NCBI GenBank assembly: GCA_947579605.1
Contig: OX388322.1
Coordinates: 4,898,001-4,962,000, forward strand
Direction of reading: 5' to 3'
Source: Athripsodes cinereus
Lineage: Eukaryota > Arthropoda > Insecta > Trichoptera > Leptoceridae
Length of the DNA: 64,000 bases
The translations under genes and the position numbers were made by a program. This document shows positions 42,375 to 53,174 of the stretch, piece after piece. Each line of letters starts with the position of its first letter. Positions within the stretch are counted from its first letter, which is position 1. The notes beneath the pieces are model-generated. The model was not told the DNA's origin. It worked only from the letters and a program-made list of their open reading frames with translations, and did not search any database.

Positions 42375-43345
42375 GTTCGCTGGTTGCTTCACATGTGAAA
42401 AATCGCTTGATAATGCAGATAGAGATAGATACGTACCCTTAACAAAGTAAACATGGGTTCAAAAGTTTGTTTGTAAACCCATTTCAAACACTTTTTTTGA
42501 TAGATTGCGAATTTAGCCGAGCTTAATTAAAGCTAGTATCATCACATTATATAATAATATATGACGATGATCAGAGGGAATTGAAGGATCTTTATAAGTA
42601 GTGGAAAGCACAAAAGCTTTCACCTTCATTCAAAAGCACAATAATAAAGATTTCTGAGAATCCTTCTAATATCTAGAAACTCACTGAAGTGTATGTTATT
42701 AGTTAGGTAGGTACTTGTAAACTATTTCCATGTATGTATTTTCTTTGGGTATTTCGGATCTTAATGATTATACGTAAGTAGGTACCCACAGAGATGGTTA
42801 TATTATTGTGAAATAGTTATACATTTGTTCAAATGCTTATCGAATTCCAAAGAATTCTACAAATAATATTCATCTCATCTTCAAATATCACTTCATTACT
42901 GGATATAGGCCTCTATATTTTTTTTAATTAGAAATAATAGAATATATTTTTTTTAAATATGCCCATTGCACATAATATAAACAACAACATAACAATGTCT
43001 TTTTACCAATATAATATTTGTTTATTTAATGTCACAATAGCATTCTTTCTTTACCAAGAATCTGGTTGACATAGTATGTACCTATATAATATATTATGAA
43101 AGGTATAAGATTATATTATTAAATACTTATTAGTGCGTGATAAAATCACGCTATGCATACTAATACCTTCATTACTGCTAAAGATCGTTATCACAATGCA
43201 GCCTGTAATAATAAAGTGACCAACCGTCCTGCTTTTGGAAGGAATTCTCATTTTTTTTTAATTATATTCTCCCTTTATAAGCGTTCTCCTTTTTGCAATT
43301 TTGTCCTTCTTTTTGACATTTGAAAAGCAATCAAACAAATTTGGT
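42375..43345. other. AT-rich spacer
   Basis: No gene or repeat seen. Confidence 0.45.
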
Positions 43346-43349
43346 AATG

Positions 43350-43615
43350 TTTTTTTTTAACTAAACCGAGGATTTCATAAAATATTTCAAACTCTTATAT
43401 CCTATCGAAGTTTGTGGAATAGAAATTTGAAATATGAGATCTAAAAAAAAGGTTCCTTCTTTGGGAAAACATACTAAAACTTCCAAATTCAAGAGTGTCA
43501 CAAAATATTCATTAACATAAAAGGAGCGTTTTCTTTTCAATTGAAAATATTTCTAAACAAAACAGAGGAGATTGTAGGATATTTCAAATTCTTATACCAA
43601 ATCTCAAAAATGTCC
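43350..43615. repeat. Family J related repeats
   Basis: Two blocks with 'aaa(c/a)c(g/a)gagga', 'atatttcaaa(c/t)tcttata' and 'gaaatttgaaatatgagatc'. Related to 9470-9755. Confidence 0.4.
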
Positions 43616-43734
43616 TCCTATTCGCTGCAAAAGTTGGTCAACTTAGTTGTAATTTATATTAACACTTTGTGACATGTTAAAACGCATTAGATATTACATT
43701 TTCAATATTTGTTCTAAGAACTTCTTCTATAGAA

Positions 43735-43815
43735 GAAATATAGGAGTGCTGTGGATAGAATCGGTCTTAATAAGTTACGATGGTTTGGACATATGGATCG
43801 AATAACAAATATATG
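43735..43815 (+). pseudogene. LINE C-terminal scrap
   Basis: 'gtgctgtggatagaatcggt' and 'acgatggtttggacatatgg' encode an LRWFGHM.R-like motif common before the LINE C-terminus. Very short. Confidence 0.4.
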
Positions 43816-43819
43816 TTAA

Positions 43820-44545
43820 CATTATCGCGAAAAACTAAAAAAAAACTTATACTAGACAATTCTCAATTGCATACATAATCTCATAAACACTTGCTGTTAT
43901 TGTGATAATGTATTTCCTTGTTTTTAGTTGCTTCGAATTATATGCTGACATGGTAATATAGGGGGACTCTTGTGGTCTATATTTTAAGTAACATTGATTC
44001 TTGTTATATTTACTGTAATGACTGTTTGTTTCTTGAAAAAGTTAATAAAGAGATAATAAAATAAAACTTTTCTATCTCTTCACGTCTGAACATAATTTTA
44101 TATCATCAATTTCATAAACTGCGTATCGTATAGTGTTAAATATGATGCTATTTTGTGTATTGTAGTTGTCAACCAGTATTTGTATAGAATTGTTATTAAC
44201 TATTTTCGAATATCCGCCTAGTGGGATAATCTTATTATCCCATATCCCATAAGTAGTATCTTCTACTACTGCTACTACACCTATCCCAATTCCATAAAAT
44301 CATTCGTGTGTCCCAGGAAAGATATTTGGACAGTATCATTAACTGATAAGATCGTTTCAACGTTTAAGTAATTAAATACAAGTATGTCTTTAAAGCCTGT
44401 TCTGCCGCTTCAATCACCCTAACGGTTCCTCTAAAGAACTTATGGGAATAATAATAATAATCTAGGAAATTTAATTCAAAATGTGCAACTATGTCTTATT
44501 TCGTAGCCAAAGGGAAAACTGGTATATTTCTACAATAGGTTATCC
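43820..44545. other. AT-rich spacer
   Basis: No gene. 44000-44060 has a tail-like 'aataaagagataataaaata'. Confidence 0.45.
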
Positions 44546-44640
44546 AACAGTACCTAGTTTGAAAATAATATTGATGATCGTATTTGTATTTATTATCATT
44601 ATTTTTCACTGTATACCGTTACATGATGTCATTGAAGTGT
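44546..44640 (+). repeat. Repeat P copy
   Basis: 'ccaacagtacctagtttgaa', 'gatgatcgtatttgtattta', 'tttttcactgtataccgtta'. Matches 18056-18160. Confidence 0.5.
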
Positions 44641-44641
44641 C

Positions 44642-44830
44642 CAGCAGGGCTACTCTTGACACAATCTAAATACGATCTTAATCTTGATCATACGACGCAC
44701 GAAGGGACTATGGTCAAAAACACCGTGGTAGCGCGATAGGTATGCGCGTATTTTTGGCCAATAGTCACTTCGCGTGTCGTATGATTAAGATTGAGATCGT
44801 GTTTGGATTTTGTCAAGAGTAACCCTTCAG
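44642..44830. mobile_element. Palindromic MITE, copy 3
   Basis: CAGCAGGGCTACTCTTGACA at the left and its complement at the right. One arm has lost about 25 bp ('ctagtcttgatcttga'), shortening it to 189 bp. Inserted directly against the end of repeat P. Confidence 0.78.
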
Positions 44831-44831
44831 G

Positions 44832-45412
44832 TGGAAACATAGCCGCAGACCGCCCAGATGCACAAAAAATAATAGGAAAATGCATGATTATTAGGATACA
44901 ATATGTAGAGAAATAAAGTGAACTTGCGCGTCCCTAATATACGACCAAAACAGCCTTTAGAGTAGGTACAATAACATCAAAAAACGCATTTGAAACAAAA
45001 GCAATCAAAATGAAGTCCATTTCCATGAAAAACAAAAACATGAAAACATAAGATACACGGGGTTCTCAGTGGAAAACATGTAGGTATTTTCGAAGAAATC
45101 CGCTCACAGCACATTCCCTATTGTGGAAATTGATTTACAAGTTGAAACAATCTGTATAGGTACTTACCATTATTCGTTTTTTTTTAAAAATTTTTTTCAA
45201 TATCAGCATGTGCATTATCCCAAAAACGCAAGAAGTTGCGAACTAAGAAGCAGACTTTACCTGGAACAATGAGAGAAAAAAAACATTAATTCTTTGTTGT
45301 CTAGTGAAAATAATATGAAAGGAAATCAAAGAGGATAAAATGACGTAGTTTCAATTTTAAATTTAAGAAACTATATTTCAAAAGTTCTCAAAAATAAAAT
45401 AAAAAATAAGAG
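44832..45412. other. AT-rich spacer
   Basis: No gene or repeat seen. Confidence 0.45.
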
Positions 45413-45417
45413 AGACG

Positions 45418-45565
45418 ACTTCCTTTTTGTCTTCAGTTCAGCGATGAGTTACGACACCCATTTTGATTGTCTAAACATTTATTGATACGGAGAGCATAAC
45501 GTACATGTATGATACGTGCAGTTTGCCCGCTGGCTACCCCACTTGTGAGAGATGTTGTGATGAGA
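45418..45565 (+). mobile_element. SINE-A, sense, 5'-truncated
   Basis: 'cagcgatgagttacgacacc', 'gtatgatacgtgcagtttgc' and 'ctggctaccccacttgtgag' followed by 'gatgttgtgatg'. Confidence 0.65.
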
Positions 45566-45569
45566 GAAT

Positions 45570-46289
45570 GAATGAATAAACCTATTTTTGGACTAATACA
45601 TCACGGAGCAAAGCACACACAAAATTCCAAAAATGCGCACAAACCGTGATTTAGTTGTAAAATCCATTGTTTGTAAATCCAGGCGTACTGAAGGGCAAGT
45701 ATGTTTAGGAATAACACGTATTTACGTAGGACTAGGCTAATACAACATGTCATGAGTGAAGCGGACATGTATTTAATATCTCTGTCCGTTCGTATGCTTA
45801 TAATATTGTCTTTACAATTTCATAACTCAACAATTAGAAAGGTCTTATATTCGAGAAATCGGCATTCTTGTAATTTTGATATATTTATATTACGCTCTAA
45901 AACTATTTAAGAAGAAAGTGAAATAAACTGAATGTATAATAATCGCACTGTCAAAGACATACGATGTCTTTGTTTTATATATTTATTCCATGAAAACACA
46001 CAACAGACAAAAACTATATATATAATGTGCAAGGTAGAAAAAAAAATAAAACATTTCACTCAGTCGTCATCCAAAAACCTTGCGTCACAATTAATTTACA
46101 TTATCTCAATATTTATTCAATAATATGAAAAACACAAACACACACGCACACATCAATCACTCGTCTAGCTAGCACACACATACAGTCAATTCCACATTCA
46201 CACAAAAACACAGATACTTAAAATTATACAGATATATAATATATATAACTTTAGTAATAATACAAAATTATGGGGGGGGGGGGGGGTGT
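45570..46289. other. AT-rich spacer with (CA)-rich and poly(G) tracts
   Basis: CA-rich words at 46130-46215; a run of about 16 G at 46272-46287. No gene. Confidence 0.5.
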
Positions 46290-46305
46290 CCCATCACACG
46301 GCTCA

Positions 46306-46700
46306 CTAGCGCACCACAGACGATGAAAATAATTTCATCTGTACCTGCCTCCTGAACGCAAGCTGAGTTAATCCAAAGATATCGGTATCCGATAGTGCAT
46401 TATCGTAAAAACTTGTTAGTCTACCCAAAGGTCCCTTGACACCCGCATTTGTGGTTGCAGCTGACATATAAAACACTCCATGCGAACGTGATCCAGACGG
46501 AACACGAAAACAAATTCTTTCCAAAAGTTGCGGGGCATCAATTATTGAATTACACAGCTTATACAACGTGCAGGGTTTTGTTCAATAGCTAAGCAACTGG
46601 AATTATATATTTGAGGAATTGAAAATACGTACATAAATTTTGTTTCCATAACTAGGTAAATATGGAATAGGTATATAAAGAGAATCGTGTATTTATTTGT
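46306..46700 (-). pseudogene. CR1/Jockey-like LINE C-terminal fragment
   Basis: Minus strand: DAPQLLERICFRVPSGS, then RLTSFYDNALSDTDIFGL. This is the 'LL..I.F.VP...R....FY......N...S...R....YN......DIF' end of insect Jockey/CR1-type ORF2. A stop follows at 46306. Only the last 85 or so codons can be read. Confidence 0.68.
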
Positions 46701-46879
46701 GGAATAATTGAAAGAGTGGCATAGATTGTGTATTATCAAATTTTCGACTTGTTGAGTTGAGTTGAGTTAGCTCTGTATTCTTAGTTAAATATTTGTAAAA
46801 AATGCAGGTGAATACATCATATTATATTTTTCTACATGATGTGTCAAAACACAACATTTTTATTTCCTTGTTATGAGGA

Positions 46880-46985
46880 GTACTTTGCGAGGACAAAGCA
46901 CTCCTCACGACATGGTTTGGGATGCGGGTTCAAGTCCCGTCCGGGGCACTACCAAATAATGTGACGTTGCCTTTTCTAAGCCTTA
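46880..46985 (+). mobile_element. SINE-D, tRNA-derived head
   Basis: 'acaaagcactcctcacgaca', then a perfect T-arm/B-box region 'GCGGGTTCAAGTCCCGTCC' and 'ggggcactaccaaataatgt'. An antisense sister copy at 47960-48115 has the complete head. Confidence 0.72.
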
Positions 46986-46988
46986 TAT

Positions 46989-47365
46989 GGTAGTTTCATG
47001 TGTTAAATTTACATTAAGTATTTGATGTTTAGTTCCTAAGCATAGCCGGGTAGAAGTAGGTATATATGGTAGTTTCATGTGTTAAATTTACATTCAGTAT
47101 TTGATGTTTAGTTCCTAAGCGTAGCCGGGTAGAAGTATATGGTAGTTTCAGGTGTTAAATTTACATTAACTATTTGATGTTTACATAGTTCCTAAGCATA
47201 GCCGGGTAGAAGTATATATGGTAGTTTCATGTGTTAAATTTACATTCAGTATTTGATGTTTAGTTCCTAAGCGTAGCCGGGTAGAAGTATATGGTAGTTT
47301 CATGTGTTAAATTTACATTAACTATTTGATGTTTAGTTCCTAAGCATAGCCGGGTAGAATTACAC
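46989..47365 (+). repeat. Five tail units of SINE-D, alternating 79 and 73 bp
   Basis: 'ggtagtttca' starts at 46989, 47068, 47141, 47220 and 47293, giving intervals 79, 73, 79, 73. Units 2 and 4 share 'cattcag' and 'gcgtagccggg'. Units 1, 3 and 5 share 'cattaa' and 'gcatagccggg'. So a dimer of about 152 bp has been duplicated, a small higher-order repeat. Confidence 0.85.
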
Positions 47366-47369
47366 TAGT

Positions 47370-47640
47370 ATCTAATATATTACTATGTACTGTGAAGATA
47401 GAAGGATATGTAGTATGTATTTAGTCTATAGCTGCCTCTGGGATACCGCCGCTTCTGTGTGGTGAATGGGATAGAAAATGGGATAGGTAATAATGAATGG
47501 GGAAGGGAAGGGTCTTCTTTATCCAGGACTAAAAGGCCGAAAGCATTTTGAATAAGTTACGTGCGAATTTTGTCGTGCGTTTACGTACGACAAATCTCGA
47601 TTCTTCAAGCACTGTTACAGTTTACAGATTACACAAGAGG
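47370..47640. other. Spacer
   Basis: Nothing recognised; somewhat GC-richer than average. Confidence 0.4.
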
Positions 47641-47654
47641 TAAGTTCTTATATT

Positions 47655-47875
47655 TGGCTGAGAGGAATGGTGGTTGGAGACGTGGACGAGGATCAAATGG
47701 CAAAATCAAATCCTACAGGACGGTCACGTGTTGAGCACATTGAACAGGAGAGCATGCATGAGGAATTGTATGACAATGACGGAAGCGAAAGATGTATGCA
47801 AGGATAGAAGGAAGTGGCGCTCGATCCTTTCTGCCTACCCCGCGAGGGAAGCGGCGTGATGGTATGTATGTATGT
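47655..47875 (+). pseudogene. LINE C-terminal end, family M, with (GTAT)n tail
   Basis: Reads LQDGHVLSTLNRRACMRNC, then TEAKDVCKDRRKWRSIL, then SAYPAREAA and a stop at 47857-47859, followed by 'gtgatggtatgtatgtatgt'. The frame is open for about 60 codons. The upstream part is out of frame. Confidence 0.7.
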
Positions 47876-47959
47876 AAGTTTTTATACTATGGAATACTAT
47901 ACAGTATACACTCACGTCGTGTCCCAAGTAGGGTAGGAAGATAGAACTTGGGAACTTTA

Positions 47960-48115
47960 GTTTTCTTATGTAAATTTATAACGTGAAACTACCACATAAG
48001 GCTTAGAAAACAAAACGTCACCTTATTCGGTAGTGCCCCGGACGGGACTTGAACCCGCATCCCTAACTTTGTCGTGGAGTGCTTTGTCCAATTAAGCTAC
48101 AGGGCGACTTGCCGA
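47960..48115 (-). mobile_element. SINE-D with complete tRNA-like head
   Basis: The minus strand starts GCCCTGTAGCTTAATTGGAC, with an A box (TAGCTTAATTGG), and has the B box GGGTTCAAGTCCCG and the acceptor partner CCGGGGC. The 5' and 3' acceptor strands pair, so the head resembles a full tRNA fold with a decayed anticodon arm. The body continues 'actaccgaataaggtgacg' and 'aagccttatgtggtagtttc'. Confidence 0.75.
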
Positions 48116-48439
48116 AGGCTCCGATATTCTCTCTTATAAACAACGATGACAGCTTAACTTGTAGGTATTGTTCTGAGAGTACTGTATTTAGGGGATTCGA
48201 TCCCGGGATCCCGAATCCCGGGATCCCGGGATCCCGGTCGTATTTTAGTCCCGAAATTTTCGGGATTAAATTTAAGAAATCCCGGGATTTTCGGGATTAA
48301 TACAATTATACAATAAGTCAAATATTTGGTACTCAAGCACATCAATGAATCACTGAAAACCGAAGCTTGTGTTAGTATCTTAAAAGAGCGCTATTCTCAG
48401 TTCGATACCTCACTAGATACGATATTGTGGCAATAGTTA

Positions 48440-48960
48440 GATACCTACTGATGGTCCAAATTACAGTTGGAAAACTTGTTAATGCAAAGCACATAGTTTG
48501 TTTTGCACACGGTATTCACTTAGCCGTTTGTGATTTATTGTATAGAAAAATACCTGCAAATGAACCTATCAGTGATGATATTTTATTTATTTATTTAATA
48601 CATAAACGGCTATCGCCTTTTATTGGTGATTTGGATGGTGATAATGAAGAACTGGACTCAGGATTAGTCATTTAAATCGGTAATGGTGAGTTTGACCAAT
48701 GACCGGAATATTAATGAAGTCGTAAAGAAGGTTCGTAGTGGTTCTTATTTTTAAAAGACCATCTTTGAAGAATGATACTATGCTTCAAAACTATATTGAA
48801 AAGGAACATGGAAGAGAGCTTAATTTATTGTTTAGCTGCAAATCGCGTTGGAATAGTCTTTTAACAATGCTTGAGTGATTTGATATTTTAAAAAATAACA
48901 TCAAAAAATCACTCATCGACCTAATTCGAATAAATAATTCATAAAGTTTCTGGTCAATTT
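48440..48960 (+). pseudogene. hAT transposase remnant of hAT-1
   Basis: One frame reads HIVCFAHGIHLAVCDLLY, the C.AH.LNL.V.D signature that precedes the catalytic region of hAT transposases. Another frame downstream reads ELNLLFSCKSRWNSLL then TMLE*FDILKNN, matching the RW.S....L.R...L segment. A family F tail ((TTTA)n plus 'aaacggctatcgcc') is inserted at about 48588-48625. Multiple stops and shifts; no dimerisation domain seen. Dead. Confidence 0.8.
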
Positions 48961-49289
48961 GATTTAAAAATACGAGTATAAACATTGATCCCTGTAGTGT
49001 GTATTTTTTTGTTATGGGTTAAGCTAAATAAGTCTAAGTTGATTTTTTTTTTAAATATTCCAAAATAGTACATACAAACTAACATAAATAACAACATTAT
49101 AGAATATATTGCCCCACTAAGCTAAAACTGTTCTGGGTTAAAACCAGAGATGTGCAAAATACTTTCAAAAAAGTATTTAAATACAAATACTTTTGAATTT
49201 TTGTATTTCAAATACAAAATACTTTTTCAAAATGGTATTTAAGTACAAAATACGTATTTTAAAATACTTATTTAAAATACCTTTTACAA

Positions 49290-49667
49290 ATAGTCGAACA
49301 AGGTGTAAGACAGGGGTATTCAATATTTCCAGCACTCTTTAACTATTATATACAGCGAGCCATTGATGAATAGATAGAAGAAATGAATAACTGGACAAGA
49401 GTATAGATAAATGGAGAAAGGGTTGACATGATTCGATATAGCATTGCTTGCAGATAATGAAGATGAGTTGAATAAAGTCTTAGGAAGAACTATCAAAATA
49501 CAACATAAAAAATAAATAAAGACAATACAAAATGTAAGGTCATTCGAAGAGATGAGGCGACTTCGAAAATGGTCATAAATTGAGTGAGTATCAAGCAGGT
49601 TAGAGAATTCCTGAACTTGGGCTGCAGAATAAATCAGGATGGATACTCCGAATGTGAAATCGTACGG
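49290..49667 (+). pseudogene. RTE-like LINE fragment inside hAT-2
   Basis: Broken frames read VEQGVRQG, then PALFNYYIQRAIDE, then RVDMIRY, then IALLAD, then SIKQVREFLNLGCRINQDGY. This follows residues about 723-848 of the complete protein at 2.7 kb. Many changes and indels, so older than the other copies. Confidence 0.75.
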
Positions 49668-50130
49668 ACTACTGTAACATCATATTATATACAGGACTGC
49701 TCCAGACCTTTCTTGATCGTTTTCAGATGGTTTTTAATGTTGCCTCCGAATCATTTACAGAGATAATCAGAGCTGCCACATCACTTCACTACTAAGAAGT
49801 CTACGCTTGCTGAGAGTCTCAGAGAGAGTGGAGTTTAAACTGTGTCTCACTGTCCACAAGATAGCACACCACCCACTGACCTATTCCGCTGACAAAAATT
49901 TGAGTCGAAGACTGTGCTCAGCTTCTTACGCCGTGAACAAACTCGTAGAGTTCAATATTGCAAATACCTCTAAATTTACAGAGAGGAGAACCAGAGTCTC
50001 ATCGTCAATTGACTGGAACAGATTGCCTGCAGACAAAGTTGAAAACGCTGCAGTTCAGAAGAAATCACAGCGCCCTTGGAATGGTCATGGATCATTCAAC
50101 GGCGTCATGTATAATTAGTTCAATCATCAT
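49668..50130 (+). pseudogene. L2/CR1-like LINE C-terminal fragment inside hAT-2
   Basis: Begins DYCNIILYTGLLQTFLD, the DYCN..LYG motif of L2/CR1 reverse transcriptases. It continues REWSLNCVSLSTR (IEFKL-like) and SSIDWNRLPADKVENAAV. The same 3' end as the fragments at 18.2 and 28.0 kb. Abuts the RTE-like fragment without spacer. Confidence 0.72.
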
Positions 50131-50721
50131 TATTATGTGTGTATATCTCAAATATGGAGTACTCTAATGGAAACGTTGTATTCGTAATTCAACAAATTGA
50201 CAAAAAAGCTTGCATACGCGCATATCAATTAATGGCAGAATTTTGTTTCAAACAAATAAAAAGGTATTTTGTGTAAAATACAAAATACTCATAAAAAGTA
50301 TTTCAAATAAAAATACAAAATATTTTTTACGAAAACGTATTTGAAATACAAAATGAAAATACGTATTTTGTACTTGTGTTTTAAGTACTTTAATTTCAAA
50401 TACGTCACATCTCTGGTTAAAACTATGAAATAAATACAAATACAAGAATTCTATTTAAAAATATAAAAAAAGTTAAATTGTTACTTTTATAAATCATAAA
50501 CATAATTTTGTTTAACCGACTTTTTACAGATTCAAAACTTAAATTCATTGCCAGGTATGTAAAAAAAAAGTGATTTTGACATGGCCTACTGACTTTTTGT
50601 TACCACTTTACATTACCAATACAATCCCGGGACTAGTCCCGGGATCCCGGGATCAACTATAGATAATCCCGAAATCCCGGGATCAGAAAAAAGGGTCGGG
50701 ATCGAATCCCCTAACTGTATT

Positions 50722-51640
50722 GTTCTGAGTGACTTTAGTTTTTTATTATTAGTTGTTCGTATCTTGCGTACGAAAGTGATGTGTTCGAAATCTTAATTCC
50801 ACGCAAAAAGTAGCCATATTGCTGCCTTTAATTTGAATTTAGGTGACTTCGATTTATAGGCACAAATACCATATTTTTAATTATGATTACATGTTCAAAT
50901 TAAAATTTGCGTAAAAAAATTAGTCTAGAATTAGAACTCAAACTCTATTAAAGCTTCAACGAAAACGCCAAAAATGTGCGTACTGAATAGGTACGACAAG
51001 AATCGTACGGATACGCGCAAGATAATGTCGTATAAAATGTGCTGTCGGCCTAATATATACCGTACATAACATAACATATTATATTGTATAAACAGAGTCT
51101 AATAAAGAGTATCTTACTCTTGCAGGGTAGACAATGACAAATAATCACATTAAATCTGACATATATCTCTATTTATCTCGAACACCAGAGGTACCTCCAC
51201 CACGTAGCTATCTTCAACACAAAAACTTGGGTCAGCGATGGTCAATCATTTTTTATTTTTCCTACGCACTGATGGGGTGCTTTGTCATTTTTTGTTTTAT
51301 TTCACCCCAGCCTCGGTTTTCTTTGTAATGATTTTAAACCCTGTTCCGCATGGAGAGAAGTAGATTACTCTAATTTTCGAATCCAATTTTATAATTTTGT
51401 GAGAAGAAATTTCACACTTTTTCCAGAAATACGGTCATCATGAAATGTTCGGTATTAGCAGGTTCACATTTGAGTCCATACAAAATGCAAAACGTCTTTA
51501 AAACATACATGAACAATTGAAACAGATCGAGCTAGTCCCAAATTAAGATAATATGAATCTTGTACATATAATGGATACTAACGCGAAAATACACACATGC
51601 AAACCACCAAATACATACACAAGAAACACCCAGACCCATT
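50722..51640. other. AT-rich spacer
   Basis: No gene or named repeat seen. Confidence 0.45.
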
Positions 51641-51644
51641 TTTC

Positions 51645-51895
51645 CCCGGCGTGGAGCAAAGGTAATGTTCTTGTCTTTGAGTCATCAGGTTCCGGGTTCG
51701 ATTCCCAGCCAGGGCAAAATGAAGAATGACCTTTTTCAAATTGTCGTGGGTTTGTGTGCTACATGTAAATGTGTTTAGTGCATTGTAGATATATACGTGT
51801 CTCGTCACGTTAGCACCCATAATACAAGATTCATGATATCTGAGTTTGGGACTAGCTCGATATGTGATTTGTCTATGCGTGTTATGTTATTTCTA
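51645..51895 (+). mobile_element. SINE-C, tRNA-derived, more complete copy
   Basis: Head 'gcgtggagcaaaggtaatgt' (A-box region) and B box 'CCGGGTTCGATTCCCAG'. Then 'gccagggcaaaatgaagaat' and a body with 'acgttagcacccataataca' and 'gggactagctcgatatgtg'. Confidence 0.75.
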
Positions 51896-51899
51896 AAGC

Positions 51900-52190
51900 T
51901 TGTCATTATTGGCAGTATAAATGTCCAGAACATTTTGTCGTAAGGATTATTTCGGCCACATGCAAAGTGGTCTCAGTCTGGTGTAGACTACCGGGTGACT
52001 GTTGGTGATAGGATGTAGTCTATCAAAGGCAGAAAGCTGTGGCAATATAAGGGGAGGCCTATGTTCGAAAACGGACGTAAAAGGGCTAATAGTAATGATA
52101 TAATATGTAATTGTCAACATGAGATTAACAATTTCTATTAAAAAAAACACAAAAAATAAAAAAAAAAACAATGTTTTCTTCTTCTATGTT
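51900..52190. other. Spacer, possible LINE tail
   Basis: 51945-52090 ('aggattatttcggccacatg', 'actaccgggtgactgttggt') is more GC-rich and may be another decayed LINE C-terminus; not readable. Confidence 0.35.
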
Positions 52191-52194
52191 TTTT

Positions 52195-52290
52195 TGCCGA
52201 GAGAGACGTCTTTCGTCTTATAAGGACATTTTTAATCTCCTTGACAGTGTCCTAATAGAGTTCTACTACTTAAAAACCGATACAGTGAAT
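52195..52290. mobile_element. Family H repeat
   Basis: 'gagagagacgtctttcgtct', 'tataaggacattt', 'ttctactacttaaaaaccga', 'tacagtgaataag'. See 28568-28744. Confidence 0.5.
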
Positions 52291-52305
52291 AAGTAGGTAG
52301 ATAAA

Positions 52306-52440
52306 AAAGTTTGCCACCCATCCTGAATGTCTTGATTTTATATTGGCACGAAGAGGACAGTTTGCATGTTTCTTACATGCAGCTGATCTGCTGGCTACCC
52401 CACTTGTGGGATATGCCGTGATGGTATAGTAGTAGTAGTA
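52306..52440 (+). mobile_element. SINE-A, sense, 3' half with (GTA)n tail
   Basis: 'gtttgccacccatcctgaat', 'ggcacgaagaggacagtttg', 'cttacatgcagctgatctgc', 'gggatatgccgtgatggtat' and AGTAGTAGTAGT. Cleanest 3' end in the window. Confidence 0.85.
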
Positions 52441-52764
52441 TCTAGTATAAAAGAAAAACAAGATTCATTTGTATCATTATAACGAAATATTTATTTTTTA
52501 GGAAAAGGTTTTGTTCCCAGGTACCGCTACATTACATAGAGAGATTGTTAATTAGTAGCTTGTATTTCTACCAAAGTGCGGTATAATGTAGAGGTGTTCC
52601 TATACAATAACATGACGTAAAATAATGTCACTCAAATACTACATAGATTAAATACTGAGATACATATTATTTAGATTATATTTATACCTACAGAGAGTAG
52701 ATAATAAATAAAGATAATATTGAAATAAACAAGTAGCGTTTATTTCATTTTATTATTATTTTAT

Positions 52765-52960
52765 TTAGACAATGTCCTCGGAAGACGAAAGACGTTATAT
52801 ATATTTTTTTATATCATAATGGAATTGCACTACCTAAACACCGAATACACAGTGGAATATCTGTGCTTTTTTTTTAAAGCGGCGGCAAAAATTGCCATCC
52901 ACACTTCTCAGTATTATACAACCAGATAAGTCTTAATTTATAATCAGTCATGGTCATCCA
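52765..52960. repeat. Family H fragment plus unassigned repeat
   Basis: 'ctcggaagacgaaagacg' and 'cactacctaaacaccgaata', then 'gcggcaaaaattgccatcca', which recurs in reverse at 38.95-39.03 kb. Confidence 0.45.
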
Positions 52961-53071
52961 AAAACTTAACAATCTAATGCAAATCACTTTTATAATAGAT
53001 TTTATTATTTTGATATATAAATTTACCGGTTAATCTAATTCTGTAAATTATTTTATTAATGTTCCGTATTC

Positions 53072-53170
53072 TGTAGAATACCCGGAAAAGACTTGGTCTC
53101 CCACTCTTTACTGTAAGTTTTCAAGTATCATTTAAAAAGGAGGTGTTTTTCAAGACATTTTACATCTAAT
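53072..53170 (+). mobile_element. SINE-A 5' fragment, sense
   Basis: 'gtagaatacccggaaaagac', 'ttggtctcccactctttact', 'aaaggaggtgtt'. Confidence 0.6.
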
Positions 53171-53174
53171 ACAG

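Larger units (their letters stand above)
49145..50415. mobile_element. Nested hAT-like transposon (hAT-2)
   Basis: GTTAAAAC flanks it at 49137-49144 and 50416-50423. Termini start CAGAGATGTG on the left and CAGAGATGTGACG on the complement of the right end. Sub-terminal regions are made of AAATACAAAATACTTT-type words on both sides. It carries no transposase. The interior consists of two unrelated LINE fragments joined at about 49668. Confidence 0.88.
48189..50713. mobile_element. hAT-superfamily transposon (hAT-1), hosting a second hAT
   Basis: ACTGTATT is repeated on both sides (48181-48188 and 50714-50721), an 8-bp duplication as expected for hAT. Termini are perfect 17-bp inverted repeats, TAGGGGATTCGATCCCG. 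Sub-terminal regions are packed with CCCGGGAT/TCGGGATT words. Remnants of a hAT transposase lie inside. The element is 2525 bp, of which 1271 bp plus one 8-bp duplication belong to the nested element. Confidence 0.9.

Noticed and set aside
46272..46287. Poly(G) tract as a G-quadruplex element
   Set aside because: A single homopolymer run, equally likely to be slippage or a sequencing artefact.
48035..48105. A real tRNA gene on the minus strand
   Set aside because: The head is tRNA-like with both promoter boxes, but the anticodon arm does not pair and the sequence runs on into a body shared with the copy at 46.9 kb. It is a SINE.
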